From contig NZ_JAAFGZ010000001.1 of NCBI RefSeq assembly GCF_010365105.1, forward strand, positions 62,001 to 126,000: a DNA stretch of 64,000 nucleotides, read 5' to 3'. Numbering within the stretch: the first letter of the stretch is position 1; every line of letters starts with the position of its first letter. Both the position numbers and the translations under genes were made by a program. The notes beneath the pieces were generated by a model. It did not search any database. It worked only from the letters and a program-made list of their open reading frames with translations, and was not told the DNA's origin. This document shows, piece by piece, positions 19,911 to 30,329 of this stretch. Origin of the DNA: Polaromonas sp. Its GTDB lineage: Bacteria; Pseudomonadota; Gammaproteobacteria; Burkholderiales; Burkholderiaceae_C.

Positions 19911-22181
19911 ATGTCTGTTCTAGAAAATATCCAGAAGCTGTTTAAAACGAAGCCAGACCGTCCTGACGGCAATACAAGCACTTTTGGCATGATGAATGAG
20001 TCTGTTGCCGGCAACACGACGCCACGCGACCGGGCGGGTTCAGCAGAAGCGCAAGAAGAAATTTTTTCACCCAGCGGCATGGTCGTTGCTGAAGATGGCG
20101 TGCTGATGAGTACCGAACTGCTCAGCCTTCCGGTGCTGGGGGTACGGCCGCTTGCGGAGCACCAGAAGATACTGGTCGTGGCACTTGGGCTTGCTGTCGC
20201 CGTCCTGGCGGTCGTCACATTTTTTGCACTCAGCAAGTCCGACCGCGTTGCGCAGCAGGTGGCGGCAACCGGCCAGGCGCTGATGCAGTCGCAGCGCCTC
20301 GCCAAATCGGCCTCGCAGGCACTGATCGGAAGCGCCCAGGCCTTCCCGGATGTGCGTGAAAGCGCCGATGTTCTCGGCAAGACCGTCGCCGGAATGAAGT
20401 CGGGCGACGACACCCTGCGCCTGTCGGCAGTGAGTGGCGGGTTGCAGCCTGAAGTGGCAAAGGTCACGCCGCTGGTCGAGCGGGCCGGGCAGAATGCAGA
20501 TATCGTGATGGGCCAAAAGGCCATCCTGCTTCAGGTGGGTGAGGCCTTGCGCACCATCAACCGGCAGTCGTCCGACCTGCTTGAAATTGCTGAAACTGTT
20601 TCTTCGCTCAAACTTCAGCAAAATGCTGCGCCGACAGAAATTTCCGCCTCCGGCCAGCTGGTGATGCTGACCCAGCGGATCGGCAAGTCCGCCAATGAGT
20701 TCCTGACCATGGAAGGCGTTAGCCCCGAGGCGGTCTTCCTGCTGGGCAAGGACCTGAACTCCTTCAAGGAAATTGCCCAGGGCTTGCTGGACGGCAGCCC
20801 TGAGTTGCGTCTGGGCGCATCAAAGGACACGCAGACGCGGGAACGCCTGGAAGCCCTGATCGCGCTTTACGAAAAAACGCGTGTCCAGGCCGGTGCCATT
20901 CTGGGCAATCTCCAGGGCCTGGTGTCCGCCCGTGAAGCGCAGGTTTCCATCATTGCCGACAGTGAACCCCTGCGTCGTGATCTTGAGGATCTGCAGGAAA
21001 AGCTGTCTTCCCAGACGGGTCTGGGCATCGGGGCGCTTGCAACTCTGGTGGCTGCCGCCTTGGTTGCCCTGCTGGGCGCAGCGGGTCTGGCTCGTCTGCA
21101 GGTGATGGACAGCCAGCAGCGTCAGGCTGTGGCCGAAGGCCAGCGGCAGGATGCCAAAAGCCAGGAACAGGATGCCAAGCGCGTCAACGATGCCAACCAG
21201 GCCGCCATTTTGCGTTTGATGAATGAATTGCAGACCGTGGCTGAGGGTGACCTGACGCAGGAAGCCACCGTGACTGAAGACATCACCGGCGCCATTGCCG
21301 ACTCGGTCAACTACACCGTGGAAGAACTGCGCCAGCTGGTGGGCAACGTGCAGGACACGGCAACCCGGGTTGCGCAGACGACTGCACGGGTGGAAAACAC
21401 TTCCACGGAACTGCTGGCCGCTTCGACCCAGCAGCTGCGAGAGATTCGTGAAACCGGCCAGTCGGTTCTTGACATGGCAACCCGAATCAACGAGGTGTCC
21501 ACCCAGGCTCAGGAATCTTCCCTGGTGGCTCGTCAGTCGCTGACAGCGGCCGAATCCGGTCTGCAGGCGGTGCAAAACGCCATTGGCGGCATGAACTCCA
21601 TCCGCGACCAGATCCAGGAAACCTCCAAACGCATCAAGCGTCTGGGCGAGTCGTCACAGGAAATTGGTGAAATCACGGAACTGATTTCCGACATTACCGA
21701 GCAGACCAACGTGCTGGCGCTCAACGCCGCCATTCAGGCCGCGTCGGCCGGAGAGGCGGGCCGGGGCTTCTCGGTGGTGGCCGAGGAAGTGCAGCGCCTG
21801 GCCGAGCGGTCCGCCGATGCAACCCGGCAGATTTCCGCGCTGGTCAAGGCCATTCAGACCGATACCCAGGATGCCGTAGCCGCCATGGAGCGCTCGACGC
21901 AGGGCGTGGTCGAAGGCGCCAAGCTCTCCGACAACGCCGGCACCGCATTGACCGAGATTGACCAGGTGTCGCGCCATCTGGCCGAGCTGATTGGACAGAT
22001 TTCCGATTCTGCCTCCCGGGAAGCGGCTTCGGCCAATGTGGTGGCCGACAACATCCAGCATATTTTCGTGGTGACCGAGCAGACCGGAGAAGGAACCCGT
22101 TCAACGGCGCAGCAGGTGCGCGATCTCTCGCGGATGGCTGAGGAACTCCGCCAGTCGGTTTCACGATTCAAGATCGCGTAA
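19911..22181 (+). CDS. pilJ: Type IV pilus methyl-accepting chemotaxis protein PilJ
   Basis: TM segment, PilJ-type periplasmic region, MCP signalling domain ITEQTNVLALNAAIQAASAGEAGRGFSVVAEEVQRLAERSADATRQI. Confidence 0.93.
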   Translation: MSVLENIQKLFKTKPDRPDGNTSTFGMMNESVAGNTTPRDRAGSAEAQEEIFSPSGMVVAEDGVLMSTELLSLPVLGVRPLAEHQKILVVALGLAVAVLAVVTFFALSKSDRVAQQVAATGQALMQSQRLAKSASQALIGSAQAFPDVRESADVLGKTVAGMKSGDDTLRLSAVSGGLQPEVAKVTPLVERAGQNADIVMGQKAILLQVGEALRTINRQSSDLLEIAETVSSLKLQQNAAPTEISASGQLVMLTQRIGKSANEFLTMEGVSPEAVFLLGKDLNSFKEIAQGLLDGSPELRLGASKDTQTRERLEALIALYEKTRVQAGAILGNLQGLVSAREAQVSIIADSEPLRRDLEDLQEKLSSQTGLGIGALATLVAAALVALLGAAGLARLQVMDSQQRQAVAEGQRQDAKSQEQDAKRVNDANQAAILRLMNELQTVAEGDLTQEATVTEDITGAIADSVNYTVEELRQLVGNVQDTATRVAQTTARVENTSTELLAASTQQLREIRETGQSVLDMATRINEVSTQAQESSLVARQSLTAAESGLQAVQNAIGGMNSIRDQIQETSKRIKRLGESSQEIGEITELISDITEQTNVLALNAAIQAASAGEAGRGFSVVAEEVQRLAERSADATRQISALVKAIQTDTQDAVAAMERSTQGVVEGAKLSDNAGTALTEIDQVSRHLAELIGQISDSASREAASANVVADNIQHIFVVTEQTGEGTRSTAQQVRDLSRMAEELRQSVSRFKIA

Positions 22182-22237
22182 CCCCCCTTGCCAAGCCTCT
22201 GACTGCGAACACCAATTCCTGAACCTGCCTGTTATTT

Positions 22238-25200
22238 ATGCACTCCATGGTCACGAATTCAATTGCCGCCAAACCCGATGTCGTCATGAGTGACCTGGGC
22301 CCGCTGGCCTGGGTGCTCAACGAGCTCTGTAAATCTCTGGAGGCCGCGACCAAGGCGCTCAAGCGATTTACAAAAGAGGCTGAAGCCGCACGCGGTTCTG
22401 ACCTGGGGGCGGCCGACACCAGCCAGTTGCGCACCGCACGCCAGCAACTCCATCAGGCGGTTGGGGTATTGGAAGTGGTCGGACTTGCAGAGCCTGCCAT
22501 GGTGCTCCGCGCCATGGAGGCTGCGGTACAAAAGTTTGTACAGCAGCCAGAACTTTGCAGCCAGGACGCAGTCGCCAAAATCGAGTGCGCCAGCTTCGCC
22601 CTGACAGAGTATCTTGAAGGCGTCGTGGCCGACAAGCCGTTTTCCGCCGTGTCCCTGTTCCCTCAATTCCGCGATGTTCAAGAGCTTGTACGAGCCGAGC
22701 GCATTCATCCGGCCGATTTGTGGTCGTACGAGTGGCGCTGGCTTGAGCCGCAAGTGCCTCCGGTCGACGCGCATTCCTACGACGACGATGCACGCGAAAT
22801 ACTCGACAAGGCCATTCTCCAGCTGATGAAGGGCAAGGCTCCGCAAGCTGCCGCCGGCCTGAAGGATCTGAGCCTCGGATTTGCAGCCAACCAGACCCGG
22901 CAGCAGCCGAGAATTTTCTGGCTGCTTGCGGCCGGGTTCTTTGAGGCCATTGCCCATAACCTGCTGGGCTCCGACCTTTACGTCAGGCGCGCCGCTTCCC
23001 GAATCCTGTTGCAATATGCCTCTTTGTCCCGAGGCGAGGCCGCCATCCCGGAGCGGCTGGTGCTGGACCTGCTGTTCTTTTGCTTTCAGGCAGTGTCTGG
23101 CCGTGCCAGCGACACGCCCGTGCTTTCGGCGGTTCGCTTTACTTACGGCCTGGCCCGTTTCAAGCCCGTGGACTATGAGTTGGTTCAATTCGGCCGTTTT
23201 GACCCCGCACTGCTGGCGCAGGCGCGCAAGCGCATTGTTTTGGCCAAAGATGCCTGGTCTTCGCTGTGCGCGGGCGAGAGCACAAAAATCAAACAGGTCT
23301 CCGATCAGTTCAGCCTGGTGATTGATTCGCTGCGAAAACTTCATGCCGCCAGTGAACCGCTTGCGCAGGCCTTGTCCCAGGCAATTGAAGCCACGTCAAA
23401 CAGGAAGCAGGTGCCGGATATTCCGCTGGCAATGGAAGTTGCAACTTCCATGCTTTATCTTGAAGCCGTGTTCGATGACCTGGACCCTTCCGATCCGCAA
23501 CTGGCGATCCGGACCACCAGTCTGGCAGAGCGGCTTCAGGGTGTTATCGATGGCGGCGCACCCCGGCCGCTGGATGGCTGGATGGAGGAGTTGTACCGCC
23601 GGGTCAGCGACAAGCAGACCATGAGCAGCGTGGTGAGCGAACTGCGCGTCGCACTGGCCGAGATTGAAAGCTCGCTCGATCTGTTCTTTCGAGATTCGCA
23701 GGACAAGAGCCTTCTGCAACCGGTGCCGGCGCAGTTGGCGCAGATGCGCGGCGTGCTGTCGGTGCTGGGCCTTGACCAGGCTTCCCGGGCTGTTTTGCAG
23801 ATGAAGGGCACTGTCGAGCAAATGATTGACACCGAGATCAATGATCAGCAGGTGCGCGCGGCAGGAACTTTCGAGCAGCTGGGCAACAACCTGGGGGTCT
23901 TGAGTTTCCTCATCGACATGCTCAATTACCAGCCAGCGCTGGTGAAAAAACTGTTTGTTTACGATGAGGAAAAAGACCAGCTGACCTCCTTGATGGGGCG
24001 CCCGCCAAGCACCGGCGATGCCGCTTTGAGCATCACCTTGAATATCGAGCCGCTTTCACCGGACCATGCTGTGATTGTGGAAAAAGCCGCAGACAAGATT
24101 TTTCATGAGATGCCTGGCGACCGTTCCGACGGAGTTTCAAATCCGCAGGGCATGGTTGTGCCGATGGCCGAATTTCAATCGGCATTACTTGTTGATGACG
24201 CCGTGTTTCAACCAGCGGCTGAAGTCCCGGCACTGACCAAAATCAAGGGCATTGAGATGCCCTTGCCTTCAGCGATGCCTGAGACGTCCGCTGCCATCGA
24301 TTTCGAAGAAGATGATTTACGCGATATTTTCCTTGAGGAAGCCCGGGAAGTTGCCGGCCATGCCGTGCTGGCAATCGCCATGCTGGAAAGTCATCCTGAA
24401 GACCTGGAGCAACTGACGGTATTGCGACGCGCCTTCCACACACTCAAGGGCAGTGCCCGAATGGTAGGGCTGGACGAATTTGGTGAAGCCTCCTGGGCGA
24501 TGGAGCAATTGCTCAACAGCTGGCTGGCTGACCAGAATGCGGCGAGCAGAGAATTTCGTGCTTTGTGCGGCCAGGTCATGGCGGGACTGGAGCGCTGGAT
24601 CGAAGATATCGCGGGCAACCAGGACAGCGCGTGGTCGGCCCTTGCGTTTTGTAACAGTGCACAAGCCATGCGCATTGACGGTCGTTACCTTGCCTTGGAC
24701 CTTTCTGATCAGTCCGGCAATGTATTTGATACGCCATCGCTGGTCGATATTCCTGTTTCACAGACCGCACTCCAGAGGGGGACTGGCATTGAGGGTGAGC
24801 CCATGCCGGAGTTTTTCTTTGAGGAAAAACCTAGCATCTTGGCTACAACCCTGCCGTCCGGTCAAGCCGATCCGGTTCCTGCCGAACTGGAAGAACTGGA
24901 TTTTGACATCCTGTTCCCGATGGCTTCCCAAGACAGCGTTGTGGCTGCAATTGCTGATGCTGATGCTGCCCCCAATGTTTTGACTGAGGCGATCTCGCTG
25001 GAAACACCTCTCGGCATTCCAGCAGGAGACAGCAACATCACGCAAGAAAAAGCGTACGAAAGCGAGTCGCATGAAGAGAAGGAAAGAGAAGACGACACGA
25101 TCAAGGTCATCGATGGCTTGCGCATAGGCATTCCGCTTTACAACGTTTATTTGAATGAGGCGGACGAATGGTCGCGTCGCCTGGTCAGTGAAGTGGCGGA

Positions 25201-28072
25201 ATGGGCACTTGAAAGCCACCAGCCCATCAGCGCGTCCACCGTGGCGCTTGCCCATTCACTGGCAGGAAGCTCTGCAACGGTGGGTTTTCTGGTCTTGTCC
25301 GACCTGGCGCGTGCGCTGGAGCATGCGCTTGAAAATTCCCGCAATCACCACCGCCATGGTGCCGGCGCCTATGGTGACTTGTTTATTGAGGCTTCCGAGG
25401 ACATACGCCGCCTGCTTCACCAGTTTGCAGCCGGTTTCCTGAGGCATCCCTTGCCTGGCATCCTTGAGCGTCTGGCCGGGCTTGAGTTTTCCGACTCGGT
25501 CTTGCCGGAAACAGACGACGATGGGCTTGAAGGCCTTGATGACCTGATGCCGGCCGATTCAGCCGACGTTCCTAGGCCCGCAGAGCGTTCGATGTCCAGC
25601 CTTGGCCGATTCATTAGCCAGGCAGCGTATGACGATGTCCATGACGACATTGATGCCGTCGATGTGATTGATCTTGACCTGTTCCCGATCTTTGAGGAGG
25701 AATGCGGCGAACTCATGCCTCGTCTGGGTTCGGCCCTGCGCCAATGGTCAGAAACGCCTGATGATGCCGGCCCTCGATTGGAAATGCTGCGTGTGCTGCA
25801 CACCCTCAAAGGCAGTGCACGCCTTGCCGGTGCGATGCGTCTTGGGGAGATGGCTCACCGGATCGAGTCCGAGCTTGCCTCCATTGGCTTGCAAGCGCCT
25901 GCCAGTCAGGAGATTGAATTTCTGTTGACCCGTTTTGACAGAATGCAAAATGCGCTTGAAAGCTTGCGTCGTCTGGACGCTGCAACGTCGCAGGCCATGC
26001 CCACCCAGGTTGAAACCTTTCCTGCCATTCCCTTTGAAGCGGAACCACAGGACCTTCATGTTTTCCTGTCCGAAAATGATGCTGAGGAAAATGATGTTGA
26101 AATTTCCCCCGCTATCGACAGCACCCGTGTTACCACCAGTGCCTATGCCTATGCCAGCAAAATTGAAATTCCCGGGCCGCAGGCCATGGTCATGCAGCCC
26201 TTGCGCCAGGCTGCCAATGCCAGCATACGGGTGCGCACCCAGTTGCTTGACCGCATGGTCAACCAGGCCGGTGAAGTCATGATCAGCCGTTCACGCCTTG
26301 AGGCAGAAGTGGGCCAGCTGCGCATTTCCCTGACCGACATGACGGGCAGCCTGACCCGCTTGCGCCAGCAGTTGCGGGACATCGAACTGCAGGCGGAAAC
26401 CCAGATGCAGTCGCGTCTGGCGCTGGCCAAGGAAGCCAAGGCAGGCTTCGATCCGCTGGAGTTCGACCGTTTTACCCGCGTGCAGGAATTGACCCGCATG
26501 ATGGCCGAGTCGGTGAACGACGTGGCCACCGTGCAGCGCACATTGCAGCGCACCATTGAAGCCACGGAAGACGACCTGGTCGCCCAGGGTCGCCAGGCAC
26601 GGGAACTGCAACGCGATTTGCTGCGTACCCGGATGGTTGAGTTTGAAAGCGTTTCCGAGCGGCTGTATCGCGTGGTCCGGCAAACGTCCAAGGAAACCGG
26701 CAAGCAGGTGCGCCTGGACCTGCACGGCGGCAACCTCGAAATGGACCGGGGCATGCTGGACCGCATGATGCCCGCTTTCGAGCATCTGCTGCGCAACTGC
26801 CTGACCCACGGCATCGAAGCACCGCAAGTGCGCGCCCGGGCCGGCAAGGAGGCTGTTGGTCTGATCACCATCCAGCTCCGCCAGGAAGGCAATGACGTCT
26901 CCGTGCAACTGGGTGATGACGGCGCCGGCCTGGACCTGGCCCGCATCCGTGCGCAAGGCATCAAACAAGGCCTGATACCGGCAGGCCAGGCCAGTGATGA
27001 TGAAGCCACGGCCAACCTGATCTTCCTCCCCGGCTTTTCAACGGCTCAGGAAGTGACTGAACTGGCCGGGCGCGGCATTGGACTGGATGTGGTGCGCAGC
27101 GAAGTGATTTCACTTGGCGGCAGGATCAAGACCTCGACCGCCCTGGGCAAAGGCACAGAATTCACCATGGTGTTGCCGCTGACCACGGCCGTGACGCAGG
27201 TGGTGATGATTCGCGCGGGCAGCATGTCGGTCGGTGTGCCGTCCAACGTGGTGGAAACCGTACGGCGCGCCAGTGCTGCCGAACTTCAACAGGCTTACCG
27301 CTCCGGCATGCTCGATGTGGGCGGCGAGTCCGTGCCATTTTTCTGGTCGGGCGCCTTGCTGCAGGCCTCGCATTTCAGCAGCGAAACCCAAGCCAAGACC
27401 ACACCTGTCGTTGTCTTCAGAAGCGCTGCACAGCGGATTGCCATGCACGTCGACGAGGTGCTGGGCAACCGCGAAGTGGTGGTGAAGAACCTTGGCCCCC
27501 AACTGTCCGGTTTGCCGGGACTGACCGGCATGTCGATGCTGCCGTCCGGTGCCGTGGTGCTGATCTACAACCCCGTGGCACTGGCCGCTGTCTACGGAAA
27601 ACAGGCCCGGTCATGGAGCAAGGATTACCTTGAGCAAGGCGCCGGTCGCCCGACAGGCAATATTGCACCGGTGCTGGCCGCACCGCGGACCCCACTGATT
27701 CTGGTGGTCGATGACTCCATCACCGTGCGCCGTGTGACCCAGCGGCTGCTGCTGCGCGATGGCTATCGGGTGGCCATGGCCGCCGACGGGCTGCAGGCGC
27801 TCGAAAGGCTGCAGGAAGAAATCCCGGCCGTGGTGCTCTCGGACATTGAAATGCCGCGCATGGACGGGTTTGACCTGGCGCGCAACATCCGGGCCGATGC
27901 GCGCACGAAAGACCTGCCAATCATCATGATCACGTCGCGCATTGCCGGAAAGCACAACGAGCATGCGGTGGAGCTGGGCGTCAACCATTACTTGGGCAAG
28001 CCTTATTCCGAAGACGAGTTGCTGCGGCTGATCCGGCAATACTGTTCGGTGCAAACTGCTGTATCAGCTTAA
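22238..28072 (+). CDS. chpA: ChpA-type hybrid CheA histidine kinase (multiple Hpt, HATPase, CheW-like, REC)
   Basis: 1944 aa; Hpt motifs AFHTLKGSARM and VLHTLKGSARL plus HSLAGSSATV; HLLRNCLTHGIE N-box; C-terminal REC LVVDDSITVRRVTQRLL...LSDIEMPRMDGFDL. Confidence 0.93.
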   Translation: MHSMVTNSIAAKPDVVMSDLGPLAWVLNELCKSLEAATKALKRFTKEAEAARGSDLGAADTSQLRTARQQLHQAVGVLEVVGLAEPAMVLRAMEAAVQKFVQQPELCSQDAVAKIECASFALTEYLEGVVADKPFSAVSLFPQFRDVQELVRAERIHPADLWSYEWRWLEPQVPPVDAHSYDDDAREILDKAILQLMKGKAPQAAAGLKDLSLGFAANQTRQQPRIFWLLAAGFFEAIAHNLLGSDLYVRRAASRILLQYASLSRGEAAIPERLVLDLLFFCFQAVSGRASDTPVLSAVRFTYGLARFKPVDYELVQFGRFDPALLAQARKRIVLAKDAWSSLCAGESTKIKQVSDQFSLVIDSLRKLHAASEPLAQALSQAIEATSNRKQVPDIPLAMEVATSMLYLEAVFDDLDPSDPQLAIRTTSLAERLQGVIDGGAPRPLDGWMEELYRRVSDKQTMSSVVSELRVALAEIESSLDLFFRDSQDKSLLQPVPAQLAQMRGVLSVLGLDQASRAVLQMKGTVEQMIDTEINDQQVRAAGTFEQLGNNLGVLSFLIDMLNYQPALVKKLFVYDEEKDQLTSLMGRPPSTGDAALSITLNIEPLSPDHAVIVEKAADKIFHEMPGDRSDGVSNPQGMVVPMAEFQSALLVDDAVFQPAAEVPALTKIKGIEMPLPSAMPETSAAIDFEEDDLRDIFLEEAREVAGHAVLAIAMLESHPEDLEQLTVLRRAFHTLKGSARMVGLDEFGEASWAMEQLLNSWLADQNAASREFRALCGQVMAGLERWIEDIAGNQDSAWSALAFCNSAQAMRIDGRYLALDLSDQSGNVFDTPSLVDIPVSQTALQRGTGIEGEPMPEFFFEEKPSILATTLPSGQADPVPAELEELDFDILFPMASQDSVVAAIADADAAPNVLTEAISLETPLGIPAGDSNITQEKAYESESHEEKEREDDTIKVIDGLRIGIPLYNVYLNEADEWSRRLVSEVAEWALESHQPISASTVALAHSLAGSSATVGFLVLSDLARALEHALENSRNHHRHGAGAYGDLFIEASEDIRRLLHQFAAGFLRHPLPGILERLAGLEFSDSVLPETDDDGLEGLDDLMPADSADVPRPAERSMSSLGRFISQAAYDDVHDDIDAVDVIDLDLFPIFEEECGELMPRLGSALRQWSETPDDAGPRLEMLRVLHTLKGSARLAGAMRLGEMAHRIESELASIGLQAPASQEIEFLLTRFDRMQNALESLRRLDAATSQAMPTQVETFPAIPFEAEPQDLHVFLSENDAEENDVEISPAIDSTRVTTSAYAYASKIEIPGPQAMVMQPLRQAANASIRVRTQLLDRMVNQAGEVMISRSRLEAEVGQLRISLTDMTGSLTRLRQQLRDIELQAETQMQSRLALAKEAKAGFDPLEFDRFTRVQELTRMMAESVNDVATVQRTLQRTIEATEDDLVAQGRQARELQRDLLRTRMVEFESVSERLYRVVRQTSKETGKQVRLDLHGGNLEMDRGMLDRMMPAFEHLLRNCLTHGIEAPQVRARAGKEAVGLITIQLRQEGNDVSVQLGDDGAGLDLARIRAQGIKQGLIPAGQASDDEATANLIFLPGFSTAQEVTELAGRGIGLDVVRSEVISLGGRIKTSTALGKGTEFTMVLPLTTAVTQVVMIRAGSMSVGVPSNVVETVRRASAAELQQAYRSGMLDVGGESVPFFWSGALLQASHFSSETQAKTTPVVVFRSAAQRIAMHVDEVLGNREVVVKNLGPQLSGLPGLTGMSMLPSGAVVLIYNPVALAAVYGKQARSWSKDYLEQGAGRPTGNIAPVLAAPRTPLILVVDDSITVRRVTQRLLLRDGYRVAMAADGLQALERLQEEIPAVVLSDIEMPRMDGFDLARNIRADARTKDLPIIMITSRIAGKHNEHAVELGVNHYLGKPYSEDELLRLIRQYCSVQTAVSA

Positions 28073-28129
28073 AAAGGTCTTTTGCGCAGATAGGTTGGGC
28101 GTTTGCTGCTATTGAAAAAATAGCGATCA
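28066..28129 (-). repeat. Family A dispersed element, copy f (contains the chpA stop codon)
   Basis: Minus: GATCGCTATTTTTTCAATAGCAGCAAACGCCCAACCTATCTGCGCAAAAGACC. Confidence 0.8.
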
Positions 28130-28133
28130 GGCG

Positions 28134-29606
28134 TCAGGCCTTTTTTACAACCGCATAGCGCTCCAAGGTCTGCAACCGTGCCTTGGCATGGTCGACCAGC
28201 GGCATGGGGTAGTTGCTGCCTGGTGCCACGTCTGCGGCCATCAGTTCCACCGGAGAAGCCAGCCAGGGGCTGTGCAGCGCCCCCTTGGGTAGCCGGGCCA
28301 GCACTGGCAGGTACTTGCGGATGAACTTTCCGTCCGCGTCGAACTTTTCGCTCTGGCTGACGGGGTTGAAGATGCGGAAATAGGGCTGCGCATCGCAGCC
28401 GGTGCTGGCGGCCCACTGCCAGCCGCCATTGTTCGAGGCCAGGTCAAAATCATTGAGCTTTTCGGCAAAGTATCGCTCGCCCCAACGCCAGTCGATGCCC
28501 AGGTCCTTGACCAGGAAACTGGCCGTCACCATGCGCAGGCGGTTGTGCATGTAGCCGGTCTGGTTGATCTGGGCCATGGCGGCATCAACCAGCGGATAAC
28601 CGGTCCGGCCTTCGCACCAGGCGAGAAATAGCGCCTGAGCCGTTTCGCCCTGTTCCCATTGAATCGCATCGTATTCGGGTTTGAAGGCATTGCCTGCAAC
28701 ATGTGGAAAGTTGGACAGGATCTGGGCGTAAAAGTCCCGCCAGATCAGCTCGCCGAGCCAGGTGGCCGCGCCTTCGTTGCCTGCTTGAAGCGCCAGTGCG
28801 ACGGACGCCAGTTTTCGGATCGAGACGGTCCCGAAGCGCAAATGGACGCTCAGGTAACTGGGTCCCCGGACGGCGGGGAAATCGCGGGTTTCCCGGTACT
28901 TTTCCATTCGGCCCAGGAAGTCTTCAAGCAGCGCATTGCCGCCCTGGCTTCCCGCCGGCAGCTTGAGCGTTGACAAATTGGTGACCTCAAAACCCAGTTC
29001 GGCCAGCGACGGCACGTCACGGGCTTCGCTCGCCGGCAGGGGCGCCAGTGCAGAGCCGTAGGCTTCAACCGGATAGGGCTTGAGGTAGAAGGCATCGACC
29101 TTTTTCAGCCAGGCGTTCTTGTACGGCGTGAACACGCTGTACGGTTTTCCTGCCAGCGTCAACACTTCCTGGCGTTCAAAAATGACATGGTCCTTGAAGG
29201 TGTGAAACGCCACGCCCTGGCCTTCGAGCACGGCCTGCACCTGGGCATCGCGCGCCAGGCTGTAGGGCTCGTCGTCGTGGTTGGCGAACACGGCATTCGC
29301 CGACAGTTGCTCCGCCAGCGCGGGCAGGGCAGTGTTTGCTGTGTCATGTCGCACCAGCAAACCGGCTGGATGCTCCTGTTTTTGGGAACATAGTTGCGCC
29401 AGCTGGCCATTCAGGTCCACCAGCGATTCCCGGATGAATTCCACGCGCCGGTCTGTCCTGGGCAGCGCATCCAGAATCGACCGGTCAAAAACGAAGGCGC
29501 AATACACCTGTTCGCACGAATTCAGCGCATGAAATAGCGCGGCATTGTCCTCGGTCCGCAAATCCCGCCTGAACCACATCAGCCCTGTCTTGTATTTTTT
29601 GTGCAT
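28134..29606 (-). CDS. phrB: Deoxyribodipyrimidine photo-lyase (cryptochrome/photolyase family)
   Basis: TGLMWFRRDLRTEDNAALFHAL...TGYPLVDAAMAQINQTGYMHNRLRMVTASFLVKDLGIDWRWGERYF. Confidence 0.95.
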   Translation of the reverse strand: MHKKYKTGLMWFRRDLRTEDNAALFHALNSCEQVYCAFVFDRSILDALPRTDRRVEFIRESLVDLNGQLAQLCSQKQEHPAGLLVRHDTANTALPALAEQLSANAVFANHDDEPYSLARDAQVQAVLEGQGVAFHTFKDHVIFERQEVLTLAGKPYSVFTPYKNAWLKKVDAFYLKPYPVEAYGSALAPLPASEARDVPSLAELGFEVTNLSTLKLPAGSQGGNALLEDFLGRMEKYRETRDFPAVRGPSYLSVHLRFGTVSIRKLASVALALQAGNEGAATWLGELIWRDFYAQILSNFPHVAGNAFKPEYDAIQWEQGETAQALFLAWCEGRTGYPLVDAAMAQINQTGYMHNRLRMVTASFLVKDLGIDWRWGERYFAEKLNDFDLASNNGGWQWAASTGCDAQPYFRIFNPVSQSEKFDADGKFIRKYLPVLARLPKGALHSPWLASPVELMAADVAPGSNYPMPLVDHAKARLQTLERYAVVKKA

Positions 29607-29738
29607 GCGGCCAATGGTAGTGAAAACCATCCCGTCCTGACGCCTGCATGACTTTTGGTGGGCAAGATGGGTCCGCAAGGGTAGCTACTTGCATCCGGCG
29701 TGCTTCGCTTGCGGCAAGGCAACGCGTAAAATCCACCG

Positions 29739-30329
29739 ATGGCCACGGAATCCCCCCCCTCGATCAACCTCACGCATCATTTCCTCATTGCCATGCCCGG
29801 GCTGGAGGATGAAGGGTTTTCAAAAAGCGTGATCTACATGTGCGAGCACAGCGAGCGGGGCGCCCTGGGCCTGATCATCAACAAGCCCAGCGACATCAAT
29901 GTCCAGGGCTTGTTCGACAAGGTCGAATTGCCGCTGCGCCGCGAAGACCTGACGACCACCCCGGTGTTTCAGGGCGGGCCTGTGCAGACCGAGCGCGGAT
30001 TCGTGCTGCACGAATCCATGATGCCTGGCAGCGAATCGGTGTACGCCTCGACCATGTCGATCCCGGGTGGCCTGGAAATGACGACCTCCAAGGACGTGCT
30101 CGAAGCCCTGTCCACCGGCGCCGGCCCGCGCAAGGTGTTTGTCTCGCTCGGCTATTCGGCCTGGGGCGAAGGCCAGCTCGAATCGGAACTGCTCGACAAC
30201 AGCTGGCTGACGGTCGCCGCCGACCTGGGCGTGATTTTTGACACCCCGGTTGAGGAACGCTACGACAAGGCGCTGAAGCTGCTGGGCCTTGAAAGCTGGA
30301 TGATTTCGCCCGTTGCCGGACATGGATGA
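29739..30329 (+). CDS. YqgE/AlgH family protein
   Basis: NLTHHFLIAMPGLEDEGFSKSVIYMCEHSERGALGLIINKP. Confidence 0.95.
   Translation: MATESPPSINLTHHFLIAMPGLEDEGFSKSVIYMCEHSERGALGLIINKPSDINVQGLFDKVELPLRREDLTTTPVFQGGPVQTERGFVLHESMMPGSESVYASTMSIPGGLEMTTSKDVLEALSTGAGPRKVFVSLGYSAWGEGQLESELLDNSWLTVAADLGVIFDTPVEERYDKALKLLGLESWMISPVAGHG

Noticed and set aside
29680-29725. Possible extra family A copy (GTAGCTACTTGCATCCGGCGTGCTTCGCTTGCGG)
   Set aside because: Left hairpin and tail missing; too weak to include.
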